The notes under the pieces: generated by a model | The model's database searches: none | What the model was told of the DNA's origin: nothing | What the model saw: only the letters and a program-made list of their open reading frames with translations | Position numbers and translations under genes: made by a program | Origin: Sphingomonas sanxanigenens | Lineage (GTDB): Bacteria; Pseudomonadota; Alphaproteobacteria; Sphingomonadales; Sphingomonadaceae | DNA: 20,704 nt | NCBI GenBank assembly: GCA_003240855.1 | Contig: QFNN01000046.1 | Location: 1-20,704, forward strand | Direction: 5' to 3' | Part shown: positions 1 through 7,232 of the stretch, in pieces | Numbering within the stretch: the first letter of the stretch is position 1 | How the letters are laid out: every line of letters starts with the position of its first letter

Positions 1-4
1 AAAT

Positions 5-2578
5 GTGATCCGATCTGCTTCGAGCCTGCTTGCGCTCGCTGGCGCACTTTGCTTCGCCAACGCCGCTTTCGCGCAGACCGCCGCCGCCGATGCAAGCGAT
101 GCGCCCGCCGCACAGGGGGATGCGTCGGCCGACGAGGCGGCCACGGTCATCGTCACCGGCAAGTCGACGCGTTCGGCGACTGCGATCCCGCAGGCCGAAA
201 TCCAGAAGATCCTGCCTGGCGTCTCGCCGCTGAAGGCGATCCAGACGCTGCCCGGCGTGCTCTACATCACCGCCGATCCCTGGGGCTATAACGAGCAGAA
301 CGCGCAGATCTTCATCCACGGCTTCGCCGCCAACCAGCTTGGCTATACGATGGACGGGCTGCCGCTGGGCGACCAGAGCTACGGCAATTACAACGGCCTG
401 TCGCCGCAGCGCGCCGTGATCTCCGAAAATGTCTCGCGCGTGATCGTGGCGACCGGCGCGGGCGACCTCGCGACGCCGTCGAACAGCAACCTCGGCGGCA
501 CGGTCGAGACCTTTTCATCCAACCCGCTGGAGAAGTTCGGCGCGCAGGTCTCGCAGACCTTCGGCAGCTATGATGCGCAGCGCACCTTCGTGCGCATCGA
601 CAGCGGGACGTTCGGCCCCGGCGGTAATAGTTCGGCCTATGTCTCGGCCGCGCGCCAGCATGCGCGCGCCTGGGACTTCAAGGGCAATCAGGGCGGCTAT
701 CAGGTCAACGCCAAGTTCGTCCATGACGACAAGATCGGCAAGCTGACGCTCTATTTCGACTATAACGACATGACTCAGCCGAACGAGGACGCGACCGTGT
801 TCTTCAAGCCTTCGGCGGGCGGCACGGCGACCCCGGTCCAGCTCTATACGCCTTACACCAAGCCCTTCTTCTATCCGGACTTCAACACCTATCGCACGTC
901 CTATCTGAACGCGCTCGGCAACTCGCCGGCGGCCCAGGGCAGCAATTACCGCAACTATTATTCGGATGCGCAGCGCACCGACTATCTCGGCTATCTGCGT
1001 TACGACGCGCACATCTCCGACCATATCAACTGGTCGACCACCGCCTATTACCACCATAATGACGGCGCCGGCGTCGTCGCCGGGCCGCTGGGCCAGTCGA
1101 TCACGACGGCGCAGGCCTATCTCGATCCCGCCTATGCGACACTGCCCACCAATTGCCGCTTCGGCGGCAACGGCAACGGCGTGCGCCCCGCGGCGTGCAC
1201 CGCGCTGACCACCGCCCAGGCGGCGGCGGCGGGCGCCGCGCTGGTCGCCGCAACGGGCGGATCCGGGCTGATTACGCGCACCACCGAATATCGTATCGAT
1301 CGCGGCGGCGTGATCTCCGCGCTCAACATCGATCTTGGCGATCACAAGATCGAACTGGGCGGCTGGTTCGAGCGCAACAGCACGACGCAGTGGCGGCGCT
1401 GGTATGCGGTGGACGTCAACAATCCGGCGACGTCGACGCCCTATATCCGCCCGCGCGACGTGGCCCAGCCGCTCTTCACCCAATATCAGGGCGAAGCGCG
1501 CATCAATCAGCTCCAGCTCCACATCCAGGATAGCTGGCAGGTGTTCGACAAGCTGCTGCTCCAGGCCGGTTTCAAGACCAGCGCGCAGTGGGCGAACGGC
1601 TGGTACCCCGTGCAGCCGCGGACCGGCTCGCTCTCGGGCCTCGCCGGCGGCTTGCCGCAGGGCAAGATCAACACGCTGCGCTGGTTCCTGCCCGCCGTCG
1701 GCGCGACCTACGACGTGACCGAGCATGAGCAGCTCTATTTCAACATCCAGAAGAATCTCCGCCAGTATCAGGCCTATCTGGCCGGCGGCGGCGGCCCCTG
1801 GTTCACGGGCAGCCAGTCCGCGTTCGACGCCTTCGCCGATCAGGGCAAGCCCGAGAGTAGCTGGACCTACGAAGGCGGCCTGCGCAGCCGCCGCAGCTTC
1901 GGCAACGGCATGAGCTTCGAGGCGCAGGTCAACTATTACCATGTCGAGTTCAAGAACCGCCTGCTGGCGATCTCGACCAACCCGGGCGGCATCGCGGGCG
2001 GCGCCATCACCGGCGGCACGTCGGTCCTCGTCAATGTCGGCGACGTAAAGACCGACGGCGTGGATGCAGCCTTCACCTTCCGGGTCGGCCGGGCCTTTTC
2101 GCTCTACAATGCGACGTCCTACAATCTGTCGAAATATCAGAGCGACTATACCGCCACGGCAACCGGCATCGGCGCTGCGACGGGCACCTGCATCGGGGGC
2201 TATCTGGTGACTGGCGGGGTGGTGCCGACCTGCGGCAAGCAGCTTCCGGGCACGCCCAAGTGGATGAACAAGACGGTGGCCACGCTGTCCCAGGGCCCGT
2301 TCGAGCTGCAGATGATCGGCGACTATGTGGGCCGCCGTTTCGCGACCTTCAGCAACGACGCCAGCGTGCCGTCCTACTTCCTGGCCTCGCTGCGCCTCGC
2401 CGCGAGGATCCCGGAAAACCTCATCCCGCTGCGCAAGGCGGAAATCGCGCTGAACATCACCAACCTGACCGACAAGAAGGGCATTTCCACCCTGTCGGTC
2501 GGATCGGCGACCAACAGCTATTCGGGTTATCCGATCCCGCCGCGCCAGTGGTTCCTGACGTTCTCGGCGGCTTATTGA
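5..2578 (+). CDS. TonB-dependent outer-membrane receptor (start possibly beyond window edge)
   Basis: This encodes an outer-membrane beta-barrel transporter energised by TonB-ExbBD. Reading from a GTG at base 5 gives 857 residues. Residues 1-24 form a Sec signal peptide (hydrophobic core LLALAGALCFANA, then AFAQ), followed by an Ala/Asp-rich linker and a TonB-box-like ATVIVTG near residue 46. The plug spans roughly 55-165 (FIHGFAANQLGYTMDGLPLG), and the remainder is beta-barrel-like aromatic/Gly-rich sequence. The protein ends in FLTFSAAY; a terminal aromatic residue is the usual outer-membrane-protein assembly signal. No ribosome-binding site is visible before base 5 because the window begins there, so the true start may lie a few codons upstream. 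The gene converges on the PaaX-like regulator. Proximity to the CoA-ester operon suggests, but does not show, uptake of that operon's substrate. The ligand is unknown. Confidence 0.9.
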   Translation: MIRSASSLLALAGALCFANAAFAQTAAADASDAPAAQGDASADEAATVIVTGKSTRSATAIPQAEIQKILPGVSPLKAIQTLPGVLYITADPWGYNEQNAQIFIHGFAANQLGYTMDGLPLGDQSYGNYNGLSPQRAVISENVSRVIVATGAGDLATPSNSNLGGTVETFSSNPLEKFGAQVSQTFGSYDAQRTFVRIDSGTFGPGGNSSAYVSAARQHARAWDFKGNQGGYQVNAKFVHDDKIGKLTLYFDYNDMTQPNEDATVFFKPSAGGTATPVQLYTPYTKPFFYPDFNTYRTSYLNALGNSPAAQGSNYRNYYSDAQRTDYLGYLRYDAHISDHINWSTTAYYHHNDGAGVVAGPLGQSITTAQAYLDPAYATLPTNCRFGGNGNGVRPAACTALTTAQAAAAGAALVAATGGSGLITRTTEYRIDRGGVISALNIDLGDHKIELGGWFERNSTTQWRRWYAVDVNNPATSTPYIRPRDVAQPLFTQYQGEARINQLQLHIQDSWQVFDKLLLQAGFKTSAQWANGWYPVQPRTGSLSGLAGGLPQGKINTLRWFLPAVGATYDVTEHEQLYFNIQKNLRQYQAYLAGGGGPWFTGSQSAFDAFADQGKPESSWTYEGGLRSRRSFGNGMSFEAQVNYYHVEFKNRLLAISTNPGGIAGGAITGGTSVLVNVGDVKTDGVDAAFTFRVGRAFSLYNATSYNLSKYQSDYTATATGIGAATGTCIGGYLVTGGVVPTCGKQLPGTPKWMNKTVATLSQGPFELQMIGDYVGRRFATFSNDASVPSYFLASLRLAARIPENLIPLRKAEIALNITNLTDKKGISTLSVGSATNSYSGYPIPPRQWFLTFSAAY

Positions 2579-2583
2579 GGTTG

Positions 2584-2627
2584 AAATCGCCGGCGCGGCT
2601 TGTTGACGAGCCCCAGCCGGCGATTTT
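2584..2627. terminator. Hairpin terminator between convergent genes
   Basis: A perfect 11-base inverted repeat (AAATCGCCGGC at 2584-2594, GCCGGCGATTT at 2616-2626) lies 5 bases after the receptor stop codon. The 21-base loop can pair further (GGCT/AGCC at 2597-2600 and 2609-2612). The 3' arm ends in TTTT on the plus strand, a short U-tract. On the minus strand the stem's own end supplies ATTTC. It most likely ends the receptor transcript and may also serve the opposing regulator gene. Confidence 0.65.
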
Positions 2628-2645
2628 GCCGGTTGCCGACGCCGC

Positions 2646-2670
2646 CGCCGCCGCCTTCGTGGCGGCGGCG
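2646..2670. terminator. GC-only hairpin just after the PaaX-like stop codon
   Basis: CGCCGCCGCC (2646-2655) and GGCGGCGGCG (2661-2670) form a perfect 10-base-pair stem around the loop TTCGT. On the minus strand it begins 5 bases after the regulator's stop codon. It has no U-tract, so it may be a transcript-end stabiliser or a Rho-assisted pause, working with the neighbouring stem at 2584-2627. Confidence 0.4.
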
Positions 2671-2675
2671 CGCGG

Positions 2676-3518
2676 CTATTTCATAGCGTCGCCGCCGGCC
2701 AGATAGGCGTTCCACACGCGCTTGCCGAGGCGGTGATAGCGATTCATCGCTTCGATCAGCGTGGCGAGAGGCTGCGAGGGGCAGAGTGCATCGGGGAGCA
2801 GGGGATCGCGCATGATCGCGCGGATCGCCTGGCGGCCGAGCAGCAAAGTCTCCGCAGCGGCGGCGGCGAGATCGCCGGTGTCGAGCGCGGCGGCGCTCCG
2901 GTCGAGCTGGCGGGCGCGGCCGAGGTGCGCGGCGGCGAGCGCCGCGGCCGGCCATAAATCGGGGAACCGCGCCGCGCGCGCCTGATCGAGTCCATCGGCC
3001 TGGACGACGAGGAGCGACTGTGCGCCGCCCAGCATGGCGAGCGTATCGCGCACGCCCGCCACGCCGCCCGTGAGATTGTCCGGGCGCGCCCAGATATTCG
3101 TTTCGGCCTCGGCGAAGCCTTCCAGTTCGAGCGCGCGCACGGTGCGCCGCCAGACGGTGCGGTCGGCGCGGTCGTGCGGGCCGGCGACCGCGATCAGCCA
3201 TTTGCCTTCCCATGTGCGGCGTCGGGCCAGCGCTTCACGCCAGCCCAGGATGCGGCGGCGCAGCGGCTCGCCCGCCGCACCGATCGCATAGCGGCCGCGT
3301 TCGGGCGTGCTGACGCGGCCCTCGGCCTTGAGCCGGGTGAGCGCGGTGCGGATGCCCGTCGGCTCGATTCCGAAGGCCGCCCCCGCGCGGACGAAGTCGC
3401 GCGTCGAGAAATCGAGCGGATCGCCGGTATCGAGCAGATCGACCACCAGCGTGCGCGCGCTGAGCGTTTCGACTCCGCCATCCAATAATATGTTGCGAAT
3501 CCCGTCCATATCCGACAT
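2676..3518 (-). CDS. PaaX-like transcriptional regulator
   Basis: This is a 280-residue member of the PaaX family, whose founding member represses phenylacetate catabolism and is released by phenylacetyl-CoA. Three parts are visible. An N-terminal winged helix-turn-helix occupies about residues 20-80 (FVRAGAAFGIEPTGIRTALT, then a GRVSTPERGRYAIG wing). A central PaaX domain spans about 85-165 (WEGKWLIAVAGPHDRADR, NIWARPDNL). The C-terminal PaaX domain lies around 230-275 (AIRAIMRDPLLPDALCP, then NRYHRLGKRVWNAYLAG). The reading frame stays open well upstream, but that extension is antisense to the CoA-transferase gene. The family's N-terminus fits ATG at 3518 (MSDMDGIRN) or ATG at 3509 (MDGIRN); neither has a strong ribosome-binding site. 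The gene is divergent from the CoA-ester operon across 31 bases, so it is very probably that operon's regulator. The effector is presumably a pathway acyl-CoA (inference). Confidence 0.85.
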   Translation of the reverse strand: MSDMDGIRNILLDGGVETLSARTLVVDLLDTGDPLDFSTRDFVRAGAAFGIEPTGIRTALTRLKAEGRVSTPERGRYAIGAAGEPLRRRILGWREALARRRTWEGKWLIAVAGPHDRADRTVWRRTVRALELEGFAEAETNIWARPDNLTGGVAGVRDTLAMLGGAQSLLVVQADGLDQARAARFPDLWPAAALAAAHLGRARQLDRSAAALDTGDLAAAAAETLLLGRQAIRAIMRDPLLPDALCPSQPLATLIEAMNRYHRLGKRVWNAYLAGGDAMK

Positions 3519-3549
3519 CAACTGTAACAAATAACAAAGGAGAGGAAAG
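3519..3549. promoter_or_regulatory. 31-base divergent control region with a tandem TAACAAA repeat
   Basis: This short A/T-rich gap separates the PaaX-like gene from the CoA-transferase gene. It holds two back-to-back copies of TAACAAA (3525-3531 and 3532-3538), then a purine-rich Shine-Dalgarno sequence (AAAGGAGAGG, 3536-3545) for the CoA-transferase. The gap is too short for two complete promoters, so promoter elements must extend into the 5' end of the regulator or operon gene. I could not identify a convincing -35/-10 pair, nor the paired TGATTC/GAATCA-type site described for classical PaaX. Confidence 0.45.
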
Positions 3550-4734
3550 ATGCTCCCCCTCAAGGGCATCACCGTAATCGATTTGACCAGCGTCGTCGCG
3601 GGGCCGCTTGCGACGCAGCTTCTGGCCCAGCAGGGCGCGCGCGTGTGGAAGGTCGAGCCGCGCGAAGGCGACCGGGCGCGAATGCTGGGCGCGATCGCCG
3701 CGCCCGGGTTCAGCTCGGCGCATGTCGCGCTCAACGCCGGCAAGAAATCGGTGGGGATCGATCTTTCGACCGAAGCGGGGCGCAGTCTGCTCAAGCGGCT
3801 GGTGCCCGAGGCCGATGTGCTGATCCACAACTTCCGCCCCGGCGTGATGGAGCGGCTGGGGCTGAGCGAAGCCGTGCTCCGCGCGATCCGGAGCGATCTG
3901 GTGATCGCGCGCATTTCGGGCTTCGGGCAGGACGGGCCGATGGCCTCGGCGCGCGCTTATGATCCGATCGTGCAGGCCGAGTCCGGGATGCTGAGCTGGG
4001 GAGCCGAAGGGCCGCTGCTCGCGCCGCAATGGATCTGCGACAAGACGGCGGGGCTTTACGCCGCGCAGGCGGTGACGGCGGCGCTGTTGGCGCGCGAGCG
4101 GCACGGGCGCGGCTCGGTCGTCGACATATCGATGCTTGAGGCGGCGGTGGCCTATGGCTGGATCGATCTGCACGGCGACCAGGCGTTCCCCGACGCAAGT
4201 TCGCGCATGCCCAACATCGCGTCGGTTTACCGGCCCTGGCAGACCGCCGACGGGTGGATCGTCGTCGTCATGCTTTCGCAGGTCGAGTTCGAGGGGTGGA
4301 CCAGGGCGATCGGCGCGCCGGAGCTGCTGGACGATCCGCGCTATGCCGATATGACCAAGCGCTTCCTCAACTGGAACGATCTGCGCGCTTTCTCCGCCCC
4401 GCGCGTGCAGGCGCTGAGCACGAGCGAAGCCGTCGCGCGGCTTGTCGAGGCCGGCGTGCCTTGTGGGGTCGCCAACCCGTCCGACGCGCTGCCGGGTCAT
4501 GCCCAACTGGCGCATGACGACTTCATCGCGGTGACTGCGCATCCGCAGGCTGGCGCGGTGCGGCGCGCGCGGCCGGTCGCGCGCTTCGACGGCGCGCGCG
4601 CCGGGCTGGACGATCATGCGCCGCGCGTCGGCGAGCATAGCCGTGCGGTGCTGGCCGAGGCGGGGCTGGGCGAGGCCGAGATCGTCGAGGCGTTTGCGAA
4701 CGGCGCCGCGCATGCGCCGAAGGAGATGGAATAA
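3550..4734 (+). CDS. CaiB/BaiF-type family III CoA-transferase
   Basis: This 394-residue protein belongs to family III, which moves CoA from an acyl-CoA donor to a carboxylic acid acceptor in the cytosol. Hallmarks in order are the N-terminal GITVIDLTSVVAGPLATQLL (residues 6-25), KVEPREGDRAR (34-44), LNAGKKSVGIDLSTEAGR (61-78), DVLIHNFRPGVMERLG (89-104), ISGFGQDGP (122-130) and the active-site region VDISMLEA (191-198). The family's catalytic carboxylate lies in this last segment. Asp192 and Glu197 are the visible candidates, and an alignment is needed to say which is equivalent. Length is normal for the family. A strong ribosome-binding site (AAAGGAGAGG) precedes the ATG. The stop overlaps the next start by one base (TAATG). 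As the first gene of the operon it probably activates the pathway acid. Alpha-methylacyl-CoA racemase is a related fold but a less good fit. Confidence 0.88.
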   Translation: MLPLKGITVIDLTSVVAGPLATQLLAQQGARVWKVEPREGDRARMLGAIAAPGFSSAHVALNAGKKSVGIDLSTEAGRSLLKRLVPEADVLIHNFRPGVMERLGLSEAVLRAIRSDLVIARISGFGQDGPMASARAYDPIVQAESGMLSWGAEGPLLAPQWICDKTAGLYAAQAVTAALLARERHGRGSVVDISMLEAAVAYGWIDLHGDQAFPDASSRMPNIASVYRPWQTADGWIVVVMLSQVEFEGWTRAIGAPELLDDPRYADMTKRFLNWNDLRAFSAPRVQALSTSEAVARLVEAGVPCGVANPSDALPGHAQLAHDDFIAVTAHPQAGAVRRARPVARFDGARAGLDDHAPRVGEHSRAVLAEAGLGEAEIVEAFANGAAHAPKEME

Positions 4735-5600
4735 TGACTTTCAGGACGCTCGCTTACGAGACGGGCAATCGAACCGCGACGATCACGCTCAACCGGCCCG
4801 ACCGCTTCAACGCGATCGCCGACGGGATGCCGCGCGAGATCCGGCTTGCAGTCGAGCGCGCCGAGGCCGATCCCGATGTGCATGTGATCGTCGTGCGCGG
4901 CGCGGGGCCGGGCTTCTGCGGCGGCTATGACCTGAAACATTATGCCGAGCGCAAGGGCGAGATCAGCGGATCGCAGGACATGCCCTGGGATCCGACGCTC
5001 GATTTCCAGATGATGTGGCGCAACACGCAGGACTTCATGGCGCTGTGGCGCGCGACCAAGCCGACGATCGCGCGCGTGCACGGCGCGGCGGTGGCGGGGG
5101 GATCGGACATCGCGCTGTGCTGCGACTTCCTGATCATGGCCGACGATGCGCGGATCGGCTACCCGCCGGCGCGCGTCTGGGGCGTGCCGACGCCGGCCAT
5201 GTGGGTCTATCGGCTGGGGCCGCAAATGGCCAAGCGCATGATGATGACGGGCGACCTGATCGACGGGCCGGAGGCCGTGCGGATCGGGCTGGCGCTGGAA
5301 TCGGCGCCCGAGGCGGAACTGGACGATGCGGTCGAGCGGCTGGCGGGGCGGCTGCGCGGCGTGCCGCGCAACCAGCTTATGATGACCAAGACCGTGGTCA
5401 ATCAGGCCTATGACAATATGGGGCTGAACAACACCCAGATGTTCGCAACCTTCTTCGACGGCGTGTCGCGCCATTCGCCCGAGGGCATGTGGTTCCGCGA
5501 ACGCGCGCAGGAAGTGGGATTCAAGCAGGCGGTGGCCGAACGCGACAGCGGCGACCCGATCGCGAGCCAGGTCGCCAAGCGCCTGCCCGCCGACGATTGA
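4734..5600 (+). CDS. Crotonase-superfamily protein lacking both canonical catalytic glutamates
   Basis: This is a 288-residue enoyl-CoA hydratase/isomerase-fold protein. The N-terminal strand motif TATITLNRPDRFNAI (14-28) and the two oxyanion-hole segments, GPGFCGGYDL (58-67) and HGAAVAGGSDIALCCDF (116-132), are clear, so CoA-thioester binding is expected. By eye-alignment to rat mitochondrial crotonase, the position of Glu144 is Asp125 and that of Glu164 is Pro145 (IGYPPARVWG). Water addition by the standard two-glutamate mechanism is therefore unlikely; isomerase, hydrolase, lyase or decarboxylase chemistry is possible. An insertion around residues 71-110 is rich in Trp/Met (DFQMMWRNTQDFMALW) and probably lines the substrate pocket. 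The gene is translationally coupled to the CoA-transferase (TAATG), with AAGGAG just upstream. The exact reaction is unassigned. Confidence 0.85.
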   Translation: MTFRTLAYETGNRTATITLNRPDRFNAIADGMPREIRLAVERAEADPDVHVIVVRGAGPGFCGGYDLKHYAERKGEISGSQDMPWDPTLDFQMMWRNTQDFMALWRATKPTIARVHGAAVAGGSDIALCCDFLIMADDARIGYPPARVWGVPTPAMWVYRLGPQMAKRMMMTGDLIDGPEAVRIGLALESAPEAELDDAVERLAGRLRGVPRNQLMMTKTVVNQAYDNMGLNNTQMFATFFDGVSRHSPEGMWFRERAQEVGFKQAVAERDSGDPIASQVAKRLPADD

Positions 5601-5612
5601 GGAGATAAGACG

Positions 5613-7232
5613 ATGACTGCGATCCGCCCGATCGAGCGGCTTGAAACGCACGACGTGTTCAACCAGCCCCCGCCGCTGGAGAACAGCAACCTGTTCACCG
5701 GCGACAAGGCGATGGCCGAGGCCGTAATCAAGGCAGGCGGCGCGGGGCTGACCGAGCGGCTGACGGCGCTGGGCGCACGCTGCGGATCGGCCGAGGTGAT
5801 CGAATGGGGCGTCGAGGCCAACCGGCAGACGCCCGTGCTCGACACGTTCGACCGTTTCGGCCGGCGCGTCGACGAAGTGCGCTTCCACCCTGCATATCAC
5901 GAGCTGATGAAGCTGGGGCTGGACAGCGGCTTCGCCAGCGTGGCGTGGAACGGGACCCCCGCCGGGCATGTCGGCCATGCCGCCATCCTCTATCTGACCG
6001 GGCAGGCGGATTCGGGGACGAGCTGCCCGATGACGATGACCTATGCCGCGGTGCCGGCGCTGGCCGCCAACCCCGATGTCGCCGCCATATGGACGCCGCG
6101 CATCGCCGCCGGGCGCTACGACCCCGCAGCGCGACCCGCGAGCGAGAAAGCGGGCGTCACCATCGGCATGGCGATGACCGAAAAGCAGGGCGGATCGGAC
6201 GTGCGCGCCAACACGACGCGCGCGGAGCCCACCGGCGAGGGCGACTGGTATCGGCTGACGGGGCATAAATGGTTCTGCTCCGCGCCGATGTGCGACGCCT
6301 TCCTGACGCTGGCCTATGCGGAAGGCGGGCTGACCTGCTTCCTCGTGCCGCGCTGGCTGCCCGACGGCGAGCGCAACGCCGGTTTCCGCGTGATGCGGCT
6401 GAAGGACAAGATGGGCGACCGCTCCAACGCATCGTCGGAGATTGAATATCATGGCGCGCTGGCCCAGCGGCTGGGCGACGAGGGACGCGGGGTGGCGACG
6501 ATCATTCAGATGGTCCAGCATACGCGGCTCGACTGCGTCGTCGGATCGGCGCAGCAGATGCGCGGCGCGCTGGCGCAGGCGCTGTGGCACACCGCGCACC
6601 GCTCGGCTTTCCAGCGGCGGCTGGTCGATCAGCCCGCGATGGCGGGCGTGCTCGCCGACCTTGCGGTGGAATGCGAAGCGGCGACGGCGATCGGCATGCG
6701 GCTGGCGCAGGCCTTCGACGCCGACGATCCCGTCGCGCGGCTGCTGACCCCGCTCGCCAAATATTGGGTGTGCAAGCGCACGCCGGGCCTCGTCTATGAG
6801 GCGATGGAGTGCCATGGCGGCGCGGGCTATATCGAGGCGGGGCCGATGCCTCGCCTTTTCCGCCAATCGCCCCTCAACGCGATCTGGGAAGGTTCGGGCA
6901 ACGTCATCGCGCTCGATCTGCTGCGCGCGCTGGGGCGCGAGCCGGAGGGCGTCGAGGCGCTGCAGGGCTTCCTCGCATCCGCGCGCGGGCGTTTCCATGC
7001 CTATGACGACTGGATCGACCGGATCGACCTGCGCGCGGCGAGCGAGTCGAATGCGCGCCTGCTCGTCGAGCGGCTGGCGCTTGCCGCGCAGGCGGCGGTG
7101 CTGATCGGCTGGGACAGCGCGGTCGCGGAGGCTTTCTGCCGGTTGCGGTTCGAGGAGCGCGGCTCGGCCTATGGCGCTTATGACGCGGCGATCGACACGC
7201 ACGCGATCATCGAACGGGCGATGCCGGCATGA
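5613..7232 (+). CDS. AidB-type acyl-CoA dehydrogenase
   Basis: This is a 539-residue FAD-dependent acyl-CoA dehydrogenase of the AidB branch; E. coli AidB is of nearly the same length. The AidB-like N-terminus is obvious (HDVFNQPPPLENSNLF, residues 13-28, then VDEVRFHPAYHELM). So are the flavin and substrate segments SCPMTMTYAAVP, IGMAMTEKQGGSDVRANTTR, GHKWFCSAPMCDAFL and LKDKMGDRSNASSEIEYHGA. The terminal motif AIWEGSGNVIALDLLR contains Glu426, at the position of the catalytic base in acyl-CoA dehydrogenases. GGAG lies ahead of the ATG, 12 bases after the previous stop. The stop overlaps the next gene's start (ATGA). E. coli AidB is known from the alkylation-damage response, but this operon context points to a metabolic oxidation of a CoA ester. 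Electron acceptor genes (ETF) are not in the window. Confidence 0.88.
   Translation: MTAIRPIERLETHDVFNQPPPLENSNLFTGDKAMAEAVIKAGGAGLTERLTALGARCGSAEVIEWGVEANRQTPVLDTFDRFGRRVDEVRFHPAYHELMKLGLDSGFASVAWNGTPAGHVGHAAILYLTGQADSGTSCPMTMTYAAVPALAANPDVAAIWTPRIAAGRYDPAARPASEKAGVTIGMAMTEKQGGSDVRANTTRAEPTGEGDWYRLTGHKWFCSAPMCDAFLTLAYAEGGLTCFLVPRWLPDGERNAGFRVMRLKDKMGDRSNASSEIEYHGALAQRLGDEGRGVATIIQMVQHTRLDCVVGSAQQMRGALAQALWHTAHRSAFQRRLVDQPAMAGVLADLAVECEAATAIGMRLAQAFDADDPVARLLTPLAKYWVCKRTPGLVYEAMECHGGAGYIEAGPMPRLFRQSPLNAIWEGSGNVIALDLLRALGREPEGVEALQGFLASARGRFHAYDDWIDRIDLRAASESNARLLVERLALAAQAAVLIGWDSAVAEAFCRLRFEERGSAYGAYDAAIDTHAIIERAMPA

Noticed and set aside
515..1942. A 475-codon minus-strand frame opposite the first TonB receptor
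   Set aside because: No ribosome-binding site or recognisable domain, and it lies wholly within a clear receptor gene.
3490..3550. Classical PaaX operator
   Set aside because: I looked for paired TGATTC/GAATCA-like half sites in the divergent region and found none; only the TAACAAA direct repeat stands out.
3519..3914. N-terminal extension of the PaaX-like protein by up to 132 residues
   Set aside because: The extension is antisense to the CoA-transferase N-terminus and adds nothing resembling the family; PaaX proteins begin near the winged helix.
4614..7202. An 862-codon open frame on the minus strand, antisense to the CoA-ester operon
   Set aside because: It runs opposite three well-supported genes with family motifs and translational coupling. 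Its Arg/His/Ala-rich translation matches no fold I recognise. Long antisense frames are expected in GC-rich DNA with GC-biased third positions.
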